This document shows, piece after piece, positions 25,130-33,852 of a stretch of 49,739 nucleotides of DNA; position 1 is the first letter of the stretch; every line of letters begins with the position of its first letter. This DNA is from DRWZ01 sp964601505 (GTDB lineage: Bacteria > Calescibacteriota > Calescibacteriia > Calescibacteriales > Calescibacteriaceae): contig CAZRNR010000009.1 in NCBI GenBank assembly GCA_964601505.1, forward strand, positions 1-49,739, given 5' to 3'. Below the pieces are notes generated by a model. That model was not told the origin of the DNA. It ran no database searches and was given only the letters and a program-made list of their open reading frames with translations. The position numbers were made by a program, and so were the translations under genes.

Positions 25130-26010
25130 GCTACTACCTCCTTTTTAGGAAGATTTAAAATCTTTTTTCTGTTTGTTATGACAATGTTGTCAATAAGACG
25201 AGTCTGTCCAACAAATACTGCTACCGCTATAGCACATGGAAACCTAACTTCTTTTAGCTCTTCAAGCGTATCGCTATCAACTATCTCGGCATAATCTACT
25301 TTTAATCCATTCTCCTCAAGAAGTTTCTTCATAGCCTCCTTTATTTTCTCGCAAGATCTTTCTCCGGATTCTATCATTTCTTTTGCCATAATGAGAGACC
25401 TCGGTATGGTGAGAGCTTTTTTTCTTTCTTCTTCTGAAAGATATTTATTTCTTGAAGATAGAGCAAGTCCATCTACATCTCGCACAGTTTCTACTGTTTT
25501 TATCCTCATCGTTATGTTCAGATCACTTACAAGCTTTTTTACGACAACAGTTTGCTGAAAATCTTTCAGTCCAAAGAAAGCTATATCTGGTTTCACTATA
25601 TTAAAGAGCTTGACGAGTATGGTTGCTACACCTCTAAAGTGTCCAGGTCTTGAAAGTCCGCAGAGATGATTGGGAGTCTTTGTAAGTTCAACATATGTTT
25701 CATATCCTTCAGGGTATATTTCATTCACAGATGGTATAAAAACATAGTCGACATTATGATTCCTGCAAAGTTTCAAGTCTCGTCTCTCATCTCTTGGATA
25801 TTTTTCATAGTCCTCATTAGGTCCAAACTGAGTCGGATTTACAAATATGCTTACAACAACAACATCTGAAATTTTTTGAGCTTCATTTATAAGCCTTATA
25901 TGACCATCATGCAGATATCCCATAGTTGGCACAAATCCTATAACTTTATTCTTTTTCTTCAATTTCTCTACCTCTCTCTGCATCGTCTTTATTTTTCTTA
26001 TAACTTTCAT
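25126..26010 (-). CDS. panC: Pantothenate synthetase (pantoate-beta-alanine ligase)
   Basis: A 294-residue ATP-dependent ligase joining pantoate and beta-alanine. Motifs are GFVPTMGYLHDGHIRLI with the HxGH-type nucleotide site (HDGH), VVSIFVNPTQFGPNEDYEKY and the KMSKS-like DGLALSSRNKYLS. The SD is strong (CAAGGAGGTA). It lies 25 bases after panB and overlaps panD by four bases. Confidence 0.97.
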   Translation of the reverse strand: MKVIRKIKTMQREVEKLKKKNKVIGFVPTMGYLHDGHIRLINEAQKISDVVVVSIFVNPTQFGPNEDYEKYPRDERRDLKLCRNHNVDYVFIPSVNEIYPEGYETYVELTKTPNHLCGLSRPGHFRGVATILVKLFNIVKPDIAFFGLKDFQQTVVVKKLVSDLNITMRIKTVETVRDVDGLALSSRNKYLSEEERKKALTIPRSLIMAKEMIESGERSCEKIKEAMKKLLEENGLKVDYAEIVDSDTLEELKEVRFPCAIAVAVFVGQTRLIDNIVITNRKKILNLPKKEVVA

Positions 26011-26035
26011 TCTTATCTTTACCTCCTTGCTTTAC

Positions 26036-26785
26036 TTACACATCATCTGCCGCATACCTTTTCACAGCCTCAATTACTCTTTCTGCAACTTTATCGTATG
26101 ATCTTATATGTTTTGGTGTATTCAAGCTCAAACCCAATATATCTTCAAGAACCGCTATTTTCCCATCGCATTTTTTCCCGGATGCTATTCCTATTGTCGG
26201 GATAGATAACCTTTGTGTTATCTTCTCTGCGAGGTTCTCATCAACTGCTTCAAGCACTACTGAAAAGGCGCCACCGTTTTCAACAGCGACTGCATCCTCC
26301 GTTATGATGCTCGCAGATTCCTCTGTTTTGCCCTGCTTTTTGTATCCTGTTATCCTAACCCTCTGAGGAAGTAATCCGATATGCCCCATCACAGGAATTC
26401 CCATCTTTACTATTGCTTCTATTATCTCCGCTTTATCTTTTCCTCCTTCTATCTTGACTGCATCAACATCAGTTTCTTTTATTATCTTGACAACATTTTC
26501 CATAGCAACCTCTTTTGTATAGAAAGTACCGAATGGCATATCAAACACGACCATAGAGTTTTTTACAGCTTTTCTTACGCTTCTTGCACACCATATCATT
26601 ACATCAAGAGGTATCGTTGTTGTATTTCTTTCTCCAAAGAGAACTTCGTTCATGGAATCCCCTACAAGAATGATATCTACAAGTCCAACTTCATCTACGA
26701 GCTTTGCAAAAAGATAGTTGTAGGCTGTTATGCAAATAATCTTTTTCTTATTCTTATAAGACAGTATATCTAGTGCAGTTATCAT
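26036..26785 (-). CDS. panB: 3-methyl-2-oxobutanoate hydroxymethyltransferase
   Basis: A 249-residue TIM-barrel enzyme of pantothenate synthesis using 5,10-methylene-THF. It shows ITAYNYLFAKLVDEVG, ILVGDSMNEVLFGE with the metal-binding Asp, VKIEGGKDKAEII and MGHIGLLPQRV. A GTG six codons upstream (26803) is possible, but ATG at 26785 gives the usual family N terminus. As first gene it leads the complete panB-panC-panD set, so the organism probably makes its own coenzyme A precursor, provided that panE/ilvC functions exist elsewhere. Confidence 0.95.
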   Translation of the reverse strand: MITALDILSYKNKKKIICITAYNYLFAKLVDEVGLVDIILVGDSMNEVLFGERNTTTIPLDVMIWCARSVRKAVKNSMVVFDMPFGTFYTKEVAMENVVKIIKETDVDAVKIEGGKDKAEIIEAIVKMGIPVMGHIGLLPQRVRITGYKKQGKTEESASIITEDAVAVENGGAFSVVLEAVDENLAEKITQRLSIPTIGIASGKKCDGKIAVLEDILGLSLNTPKHIRSYDKVAERVIEAVKRYAADDV

Positions 26786-26885
26786 ATTCTTGGTCTGAGC
26801 CACTTTGGGTCTCAGCCTGATTTGAATTTATCAAGTTGCATCTGATTGAATCCTATTTTCAGGAACTTTGATTACCTAAACATAA

Positions 26886-27503
26886 TTAATGCAACCTGAA
26901 ACTTATCTTGAAACCTCTATTTTCTAAAATAACTTTCCCATCCAAAACAAGTATTTCACCTTTTGAGACAAAAAATTTTGAGTGATGAATTTTATCTCCA
27001 CTATTCCTAAAAGATTCTCTGTATATTTTACCTTTTTCTGAATACCAATGTATTTCATAAACATCAGAAAAGCATAATGAATCGGTAGATGGACAAGCAG
27101 ACAGATTTACCTCATATATATCTTTGGAAATCTTGTTTTTCTCATATATTTTATAAAGCTTTAGAGTTTTATTTTCCCCAAGTTCCCATATGAACTTTTG
27201 TGGGTTGAGATTATATATTCTTGCAACATTTTCTGAACAGTTCAAAATAATTCCCCAATCTTTATCATTTTCTTCATCTGAAAAAGAAAACAGAAAACCT
27301 TTGAGTATGATTTTATCTCCATCTGTTTTTATATCAATAGCTTTTATTATATCTTCATTTAGTATATTGAATATAGCCAGAAGTTCTTGAGCCCATATTG
27401 TCTTGTACATGTTCTCTCTTATATTCTTGAACATACGAACCGAATAAAACAGAATCAAAATCATCATACTAGATGAGAGAAGTATATTCAAAATTGAGAA
27501 CAT
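26886..27503 (-). CDS. Pilin/pseudopilin-like membrane-anchored protein
   Basis: A 205-residue protein with one N-terminal hydrophobic helix (ILNILLSSSMMILILFYSV), followed by an amphipathic stretch ending LAIFNILNEDIIKAI. That layout, and the globular beta-rich remainder, recall minor pseudopilins of the GspJ/PilW type, where the helix is followed by a conserved region ending DI..A. The GFxLxE prepilin peptidase site is not evident, so either processing is atypical or the likeness is coincidental. A pair of Cys (SACPSTDSLC) could form a disulfide. No other pilus gene is nearby. It lies between panB and lpxK on the same strand. Confidence 0.5.
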   Translation of the reverse strand: MFSILNILLSSSMMILILFYSVRMFKNIRENMYKTIWAQELLAIFNILNEDIIKAIDIKTDGDKIILKGFLFSFSDEENDKDWGIILNCSENVARIYNLNPQKFIWELGENKTLKLYKIYEKNKISKDIYEVNLSACPSTDSLCFSDVYEIHWYSEKGKIYRESFRNSGDKIHHSKFFVSKGEILVLDGKVILENRGFKISFRLH

Positions 27504-27632
27504 TACCTATTTATATTTTAACGGAACCATTAAAGGAATACAGCGGATATTCATTTTTACAAACCAAGTAATAATAATTATGATACATCTATTGAAATTT
27601 TTATCAACTTTGTAGATTTCTAATGATTAGAA

Positions 27633-28661
27633 TCAATCACTGATGGATCCAGATTTTGTCCCCAGTTTTACAAGTTTTTTCTTGAAATCCACTTCATTTC
27701 CTTCTATTTCAAAATCAACCTGAGTTCCATAAACGGGAAGATTATTCACTTTATTATGTATCTTCCAGAAATCCTTTTCGGTTGTTATAACTACGTCTGC
27801 AATTTTCCTTTGATTAATTTTTTCTTTTATCTCTGATATAGCAGTGTATGAAATCTGCGAGTGATCAGGTAGAGCAAAATGTTCAACCACTTTTATTCCA
27901 TTCTCAATTATCATTTTTGCAAATCTTTGAGGAATAGCTATTGCAGATATAAGAATTGCTCTTGCTCCAACAAGTTCCTTTACATCTTTTTCTAACAATT
28001 TCTTACCACTTAGGAATAAAAATCTTTTTATGCGAGATGAGAAAGTAATTATCTCTCTGTTCAGTTTTTTTATCCTCCTTTTGAAGGAAGCTTTGATCCC
28101 ATTCTCTAAAAATATGTAATCCGACCAAAGTGCTGAAATTATAGGTTCTCTAAGCGGACCAAACGGGAATACAAGACAATTACCTATGCTTTCCTTTGTG
28201 AATACAAGAATTTTAATTTCCGGGTCAAGTAAGTAGGAAAAAAAATCGTCAAATATTAAAATATCTGCAATTCCTTTTAGAGATTGAACTGCTATCTCTC
28301 TTTTTTTGAAACATGCGCATATGAAATTCCTTTTGAGTGCCAGAATTGCTTCATCTGATATGTCATTCCTATAACCTGATTCTGGGAAAAATACCCCTTC
28401 TTTTTCTCCACCGTAGCCACTGTGAACTATTGCAGGTCTTATTTTATTATCAGAAAGCAGTTTTGCTAATTTTAAAGTTAGTGTGGTCTTTCCAGCCCCT
28501 CCTAATGCTAAGCTCCCGACACCAATAGATGGTATCTCAAAAACTTTCTTCTTCCCAATAAAAATTCTCCTTGATATTAGTAAAAGAGATATGAAAGAAG
28601 AAGGTATTTTGAAAATTGTGTTCAGTGTATGGTTTGAGTACCAAAAATTTGGAGATTTCAT
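27633..28661 (-). CDS. lpxK: Tetraacyldisaccharide 4'-kinase
   Basis: A 342-residue membrane-associated kinase that phosphorylates the lipid A disaccharide precursor. The P-loop is VGSLALGGAGKTTLTLKLA (VGNxxxGGxGKTP in most homologues). Further family segments are PAIVHSGYGG, LIFDDFFSYLL and the late VVITTEKDFWKIHN. The start at 28661 gives the family-like N terminus KSPNFWYS; a longer start at 28703 is possible. It is direct evidence for an LPS-bearing outer membrane. The 290 bases upstream hold no gene I can see. Confidence 0.9.
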   Translation of the reverse strand: MKSPNFWYSNHTLNTIFKIPSSFISLLLISRRIFIGKKKVFEIPSIGVGSLALGGAGKTTLTLKLAKLLSDNKIRPAIVHSGYGGEKEGVFFPESGYRNDISDEAILALKRNFICACFKKREIAVQSLKGIADILIFDDFFSYLLDPEIKILVFTKESIGNCLVFPFGPLREPIISALWSDYIFLENGIKASFKRRIKKLNREIITFSSRIKRFLFLSGKKLLEKDVKELVGARAILISAIAIPQRFAKMIIENGIKVVEHFALPDHSQISYTAISEIKEKINQRKIADVVITTEKDFWKIHNKVNNLPVYGTQVDFEIEGNEVDFKKKLVKLGTKSGSISD

Positions 28662-28954
28662 AATTGTTAAATATATATTTAATTCTCCATATAAATAAAA
28701 CATCTTTTTCTTATCTCTCTTTGGTCGTTCTTATTTTATGTCTCTTCTTTCTGGCTTATGTATAGTTTTTTTTGAATTCATTAGGGATGCCAATCTAATC
28801 CTTGTGCCATGATATTAAAATCCATCGTGTTTGTAATAGGTAAGAAGGCCCAGGAGTTTAAAATTTCAATGATTTTATTCAGGGTTTTCTCTCCTCAGGT
28901 GTAAAATGCTATATTATGATATAAGATAGATATAAAAGGACAAATTAACTCAAA

Positions 28955-31900
28955 ATGAAGGTTAATATAACGCTAAATGGTAAAAAACTTAAGGTAGAGG
29001 GAAACAGAACTATTTTAGAAGTCGCAGCCAATTATGGTGTTCATATACCTCACTTATGCTACTATGAAAAACTATCGGCTCCCGGAGCTTGTAGGCTGTG
29101 CTTAGTTGAGGTAGATGGGGGCAAAATAGTGACCTCATGTAATTATCAAGTATATGATGGAATGGTTATAAACACTGAATCTGAAAGCGCCAAAAAAGCA
29201 AGGATGTCCTCTATGTATTTTATGCTTTCAATGACTCCATATTCACCTATACTTCAAGATTACGCCAGAAAAATCGGTCTTAATGTAGATCAACTTATTT
29301 TTGAGGACCTCTCCAAAGATTGTATTGATTGTGGTTTGTGTGTCAGAATATGTAATGAGATCATGAATAAGGGGGTTATTGATTTTATTGATAGATCCCA
29401 TAATACGAAAGTCTCATCGTTTTACCAGAGGAAATATTGGGAGATTTGTAAAGATTGTGGAGCTTGCCTTTTTACCTGTCCTACAAGTAAGATAACTTTG
29501 AATCATCTTGGACCAGATTATAGAGTTATAAAAAGTCCAGAAACGAAAGATCTTGAAGATTTGAGAAAAAATTTTCTCAGAATACTTGCTAAAAACTATC
29601 CAAGGGATGCTGTTTTGAAATATCCGAATAAACTTTTCCATAAGTTTATATTGGAATATGATCTTCTTTCTGAATGTAATGGAACTTATGATAAAAACCT
29701 TGTTGATGATTCCCATCCTTATATTTATGTTGATCTTTCAAGATGTATAGGTTGCGGTACATGTGTCAGAGTGTGTGCGGAACTTGAGGGGCAGTTCGTC
29801 TGGAGCATGAAATATGTTAATGGTAAAATCCTTCCTCAGCCAGATGGTGAGAACCTGCTTAATAGCTCTTGTGTTAGCTGTGGGGCTTGTGTAGATGCCT
29901 GTCCAACAGGGGCACTTGAGGATAGAACCGTCATAGAAAAGGGAGAACCAGAAAAATATGTGAAGACAACATGTGTCTATTGTGGTGTTGGTTGTCGTAT
30001 AGAAGTTGGCGTTAAAGATGGGAAGATAATAAATATAAAAGGTGCTTATGATTCACCAGTAAATAGAGGACATCTTTGTGTGAAAGGAAAGTATGCATTC
30101 TCTTACATTGAATCAGACGAAAGAGTACTTTCACCTATGGTGAGGAAAAATGGAAAGTGGATAAGAGTAGATTGGGATACAGCTATTAGCACTGTTGCAC
30201 AAAGAATTACTGATATAAAGAATAAGTATGGACCAGATGCAATTTCTATCCTCGGATCTGCAAGGGCTACGAACGAAGAAAATTACCTAACACAGAAATT
30301 CGCAAGAGTTGTGATAGGGACTAATAATGTAGATTGTTGTGCTCGGGTATGTCATGCCCCTTCTGCGAGGGCTCTTGAAATGATGCTTGGCACGGGAGCA
30401 TCAACCAACTCATTTGAAGATATTGAGTTCGCTAGAACCATAATGGTATGTGGGGCTAATCCAACTGAAAATCATCCCGTAGTCGGTGCGCGTATAAAAC
30501 AAGCGTTCTTAAGAGGTGCTAATTTGATTGTTATAGACCCAAGAAAAACAGATCTCGCTAGTATTGCTAATATACACCTTCAGCTATCACCAGGAACAGA
30601 TATACTTCTGTTCAACGCAATGGCTTACACCATAATACAAGAAAAATTGTATGATGAGGAATTCATAACAAATAGAACTACGGGCTTTGAAGATTTTTCC
30701 AAATTTGTTCAGAATTATTCTCCGGAAAAAGTTGAATCTATTTGTGGAGTTAAAGCACAGGATATAAGGAAAGCTGCAAGAATATATGCGACTGAAAAAC
30801 CTTCTTTTGTTTGCTCAGGGCTTGGGCTATCTGAGCACAGTCAAGGAACAGAAAATGTGTGTGCTCTTATAAATTTAGCTCTGCTGACTGGAAACGTTGG
30901 GAAAAGAGGTTCTGGAGTAAATCCGTTGAGAGGGCAAAACAATGTTCAAGGTTCAGCTCATATGGGATGTGTTCCTACAAAACTTACTGGATTCGTCAGT
31001 ATTCAGGAAGGCAAGGAAATCTTTGAAAAAGTTTGGGGAACCAAACTTCCATTGACTAAGGGAATTGATGCGATAGAAATCATAGATGCTATGCTTGAGG
31101 GGAAGTTGAAAGCGCTATATGTTATTGGTTGGGATATACTTTTATCTCATCCAAACTATCAGAAAACCAAAGAAGCTCTGAAGAATCTTGAATTCTTGGT
31201 TATACAAGACCCTTTCTTGAATAAAACTGCTCAGGAGTTTGGCGATGTCTTTCTTCCGACTTCTCTTCACTTTGAAAAAGAAGGGACATTCATGAATGCA
31301 GAAAGAAGGATAAACAAGGTCAATAAGGTTATTGAACCAAGATTAAAAGCTGATTGGGAAATCATATGCGATTTAGCTAAAAAGATGGGTTATTCACAAT
31401 ACTTTAGCTATTCCAATCCTAAGGATATATGGGAAGAAATAAGAAAGGTCTGGATAGAAGGCGAAGGGATAGATTATGAGAGTATAGAAGAACATGGAGG
31501 AATACAATGGCCAGCCACAAAGGAAAACCCAGATGGAACAGCTTTCCTTTACGAAGATGGTTTTTCAAAATTAGGTAAAGCCTCCTTTAAGCTCATTGAA
31601 CACAAACCCGTTAAACAAGATGGATATCAATTCAAACTTATGACTGGTAGAACTCTCTTCCAGTTCAATGCTGGAACATTTACTACCAGAACACAAAACA
31701 ATATTTTCTATCCAGATGATTTCCTTTTTATATCTCCTCCCGATGCACAGAAACTTTCTTTGAAGGATGGAGATAAAGTTAGGGTCAGAAGCAAAGAAGG
31801 AGAATTAGTAATGATATGTAAAATTGATGAAGGTTTAAAAGAAGGTGAGCTATATACCACTTTTCACTTCGGTTCAACAAATAAACTGACTACCTATGAT

Positions 31901-31966
31901 GACTTTGACAGTTATGTCCATACTCCAAGGTATAAAATGATCTTTGTTAATCTTGAAAAGGTATAG
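28955..31966 (+). CDS. fdhA: Molybdo/tungsto formate dehydrogenase catalytic subunit with extra FeS domains
   Basis: A 1003-residue protein that should oxidise formate or reduce CO2. The N terminus is a [2Fe-2S] domain (Cys 35, 46, 49, 62). Two CxxCxxCxxxC motifs follow at 123-133 and 165-175, where related enzymes have a His-Cys cluster. A second ferredoxin pair comes next (CIGCGTCVRVC and CVSCGACVDACP). The catalytic part starts with the [4Fe-4S] motif CVYCGVGC and has Cys466 in CARVCHAPS, the metal ligand, coded TGT and so not selenocysteine. MoCo-binding segments such as CGANPTENHPVVGARIKQA follow, and the C terminus has the molybdopterin dinucleotide fold. No diaphorase (FdhB/NuoEF-like) or hydrogenase genes are adjacent, so the electron partner is unknown. 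Confidence 0.9.
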   Translation: MKVNITLNGKKLKVEGNRTILEVAANYGVHIPHLCYYEKLSAPGACRLCLVEVDGGKIVTSCNYQVYDGMVINTESESAKKARMSSMYFMLSMTPYSPILQDYARKIGLNVDQLIFEDLSKDCIDCGLCVRICNEIMNKGVIDFIDRSHNTKVSSFYQRKYWEICKDCGACLFTCPTSKITLNHLGPDYRVIKSPETKDLEDLRKNFLRILAKNYPRDAVLKYPNKLFHKFILEYDLLSECNGTYDKNLVDDSHPYIYVDLSRCIGCGTCVRVCAELEGQFVWSMKYVNGKILPQPDGENLLNSSCVSCGACVDACPTGALEDRTVIEKGEPEKYVKTTCVYCGVGCRIEVGVKDGKIINIKGAYDSPVNRGHLCVKGKYAFSYIESDERVLSPMVRKNGKWIRVDWDTAISTVAQRITDIKNKYGPDAISILGSARATNEENYLTQKFARVVIGTNNVDCCARVCHAPSARALEMMLGTGASTNSFEDIEFARTIMVCGANPTENHPVVGARIKQAFLRGANLIVIDPRKTDLASIANIHLQLSPGTDILLFNAMAYTIIQEKLYDEEFITNRTTGFEDFSKFVQNYSPEKVESICGVKAQDIRKAARIYATEKPSFVCSGLGLSEHSQGTENVCALINLALLTGNVGKRGSGVNPLRGQNNVQGSAHMGCVPTKLTGFVSIQEGKEIFEKVWGTKLPLTKGIDAIEIIDAMLEGKLKALYVIGWDILLSHPNYQKTKEALKNLEFLVIQDPFLNKTAQEFGDVFLPTSLHFEKEGTFMNAERRINKVNKVIEPRLKADWEIICDLAKKMGYSQYFSYSNPKDIWEEIRKVWIEGEGIDYESIEEHGGIQWPATKENPDGTAFLYEDGFSKLGKASFKLIEHKPVKQDGYQFKLMTGRTLFQFNAGTFTTRTQNNIFYPDDFLFISPPDAQKLSLKDGDKVRVRSKEGELVMICKIDEGLKEGELYTTFHFGSTNKLTTYDDFDSYVHTPRYKMIFVNLEKV

Positions 31967-32027
31967 ACTATTCATAGATTTTTGTTTTATAGTATTTTTG
32001 CTAATTCAGACAGAATTATTTATTGGA

Positions 32028-32426
32028 ATGGATACTGAATATTATGAGTATATTGTTGCGAGATCCAAAAGTTTAAGAAATAAGGGTTTTATTCCCGATG
32101 CCGACATAGTTTATGAGGAAGGTAATCCATCTTGTGGAGATCTACTGAAGATTTATATAAAACTTTCTCCAGATAAATCTAAAATAGATGATATAAAGTT
32201 TGAGGGTAAAGGTTGCACAATATCTATGGTTTCGGCGGATATACTTGCAGATATGGTAAAGGGGAAAAAACTGAATGAAGCTATCAAGCTTGAAAAAAAA
32301 GATCTTGTTGATGAACTTGGAATAGACCTCAGCCCAATAAGAATAAAATGTGCCTTACTATCATACAAAATATTCAAGATGGGTGTCTATGGAATAAAAA
32401 TAAATGATGAAAGTATTCATGATTGA
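32028..32426 (+). CDS. IscU/SufU-type Fe-S cluster scaffold
   Basis: A 132-residue scaffold protein. The three ligand Cys sit in GNPSCGDLLKIYI, GKGCTISMVSADIL and PIRIKCALLS, and the Asp after the first Cys is present. The frame is open 28 codons upstream into fdhA, but that extension reads as a hydrophobic stretch unlike any family member; ATG at 32028 gives the proper start. It lies just after the FeS-rich FdhA and may help assemble its clusters; no cysteine desulfurase or sufBCD is in view. Confidence 0.88.
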   Translation: MDTEYYEYIVARSKSLRNKGFIPDADIVYEEGNPSCGDLLKIYIKLSPDKSKIDDIKFEGKGCTISMVSADILADMVKGKKLNEAIKLEKKDLVDELGIDLSPIRIKCALLSYKIFKMGVYGIKINDESIHD

Positions 32427-32433
32427 TTGATTT

Positions 32434-33003
32434 TTGATGAAGGATAAGGTTTTTGAAGAGAAGAAAAGGATTATTATAGAATTAGCCAAAAGATCTATTA
32501 AAAGTAAAATAGAAAAAGGTGATGTTGAAGAGATAAATATAGATTCACTCAATTTAGATGAGAAGGTTAAAAATGAGCTCAAACAAAAACATGGTGTTTT
32601 TGTTACTATAAGGAAAAAAGGAAAACTTCGCGGTTGCATAGGAACACTTGCAGAAGATGAAATATGGAAACAGGTTCAAAAATATGCCGTCTTTTCTTCT
32701 TTTAATGACCCAAGGTTTGAACCTCTCGAAGCATCCGAACTGTCAGAAATATCGATAGAAGTATCAATCATAAAACAGGTTGAGGATGTAAAAGATATAT
32801 CCGAAATAAAAATTGGTGAGGACGGAATAATTATTGATATGAAAGGGAAGGGTGGAGTTCTTCTTCCAGATGTTGCCATAGAGTATGGTGTATCCTCTCC
32901 AGAAGAATTCTTAAATTTGCTCTGTAAGAAGATAGGTGTTCATCCGGGAAGTTGGAAGAACGCAAAAATAAAGAAATTCAAAGTTGAAAAGATATCTGAA
33001 TAA
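32434..33003 (+). CDS. AMMECR1-domain protein
   Basis: A 189-residue protein of the AMMECR1 family. The six-residue family motif LRGCIG is in KKGKLRGCIGTLAED, and SSFNDPRFEPLEASELSEI and HPGSWKNAKIKKFKVEKI are typical. Biochemical function is not established; in archaea and bacteria it is often linked with MEMO-type or radical SAM proteins, which are not found here. It starts seven bases after the Fe-S scaffold gene and is likely in the fdhA transcript. It converges with purQ with two bases between stops. Confidence 0.88.
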   Translation: MMKDKVFEEKKRIIIELAKRSIKSKIEKGDVEEINIDSLNLDEKVKNELKQKHGVFVTIRKKGKLRGCIGTLAEDEIWKQVQKYAVFSSFNDPRFEPLEASELSEISIEVSIIKQVEDVKDISEIKIGEDGIIIDMKGKGGVLLPDVAIEYGVSSPEEFLNLLCKKIGVHPGSWKNAKIKKFKVEKISE

Positions 33004-33005
33004 AA

Positions 33006-33650
33006 TCAGGAAAACCATTTTTTTATGGATAAAAATATCTTTAAACCATCTTGACTTATAAGGCCAGTAGCTCTCTCTGGGTGCGGCATCATACCGACGA
33101 TGTTCCCCTTTGGCGATGATATCCCTGCTATATCGTCTGCTGAACCATTCGGATTTTCTTTATATCTAAAGATCACTCTTGGTTTTTTATTTCTATAAAA
33201 GTAGTTCCCAAACTTGTGAGCTATTGGCATTTTTAATATGTCCCCCTTTTTGATATCGCACGTGAATGGAGTATCCGTATCCTCAACTATTATTTCTGCC
33301 CAGCGTGATATAAATTTCCCTTTCATGTTCATAATAAAAGTTCCCTCAAGAAGATTGCTTGCGCAAAGAATTTGGAATCCATTACATATTCCAATAATTG
33401 GCATCCCCTTTTGTCCAGCTTCTGAAACGTTTCGCATTATTGGAGAGAGAGAGGCTATTTTCCCAGCTTCAAGGTAGTCCCCATATGAAAAACCACCAGG
33501 TATAACTATTCCTTTTATGTCCTTTGGAATTTTATCTTCTTCGTGCCATATATAGATTGCCTCAAGTCCAGCTTTCTCAAGAGCTCTTTTGGTTTCAATG
33601 TTGCAGTTCGTTCCAGGAAAAATCAATACTCCAATCTTGATTTTCGGCAT
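33006..33650 (-). CDS. purQ: Phosphoribosylformylglycinamidine synthase, glutaminase subunit
   Basis: A 214-residue class I glutamine amidotransferase of purine synthesis. It begins KIGVLIFPGTNCNIETKRAL and has GFSYGDYLEAGKIA, the nucleophile in PIIGICNGFQILC and the late GMMPHPERA. It supplies ammonia to PurL with PurS. An ATG seven codons upstream (33671) is an alternative start. purL and purS are not adjacent, which is unusual because they often cluster. Confidence 0.94.
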   Translation of the reverse strand: MPKIKIGVLIFPGTNCNIETKRALEKAGLEAIYIWHEEDKIPKDIKGIVIPGGFSYGDYLEAGKIASLSPIMRNVSEAGQKGMPIIGICNGFQILCASNLLEGTFIMNMKGKFISRWAEIIVEDTDTPFTCDIKKGDILKMPIAHKFGNYFYRNKKPRVIFRYKENPNGSADDIAGISSPKGNIVGMMPHPERATGLISQDGLKIFLSIKKWFS

Positions 33651-33852
33651 GAAAGATAAAGTATATTTCATTCCGTTGATTTCATAATTATTGAAAATTA
33701 CTTTGTTTGTTTAAAAAGAATATAGAAGAAGAGATTTCGTAGATATGTTTATTTGAATATGAAAGAATTCATCACAAACCTTTAATCTGGAAACAATAAG
33801 GTAAAAGCATGTTGATGAGTCTTAGGATACAAAGATTAAAATTCTTATAACA

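Noticed and set aside
30350..30352. Selenocysteine in FdhA
   Set aside because: The active-site codon is TGT (Cys), not TGA.
31944..32027. N-terminal membrane helix on the Fe-S scaffold protein
   Set aside because: The upstream extension overlaps fdhA and reads as a random hydrophobic stretch; the family start is at 32028.
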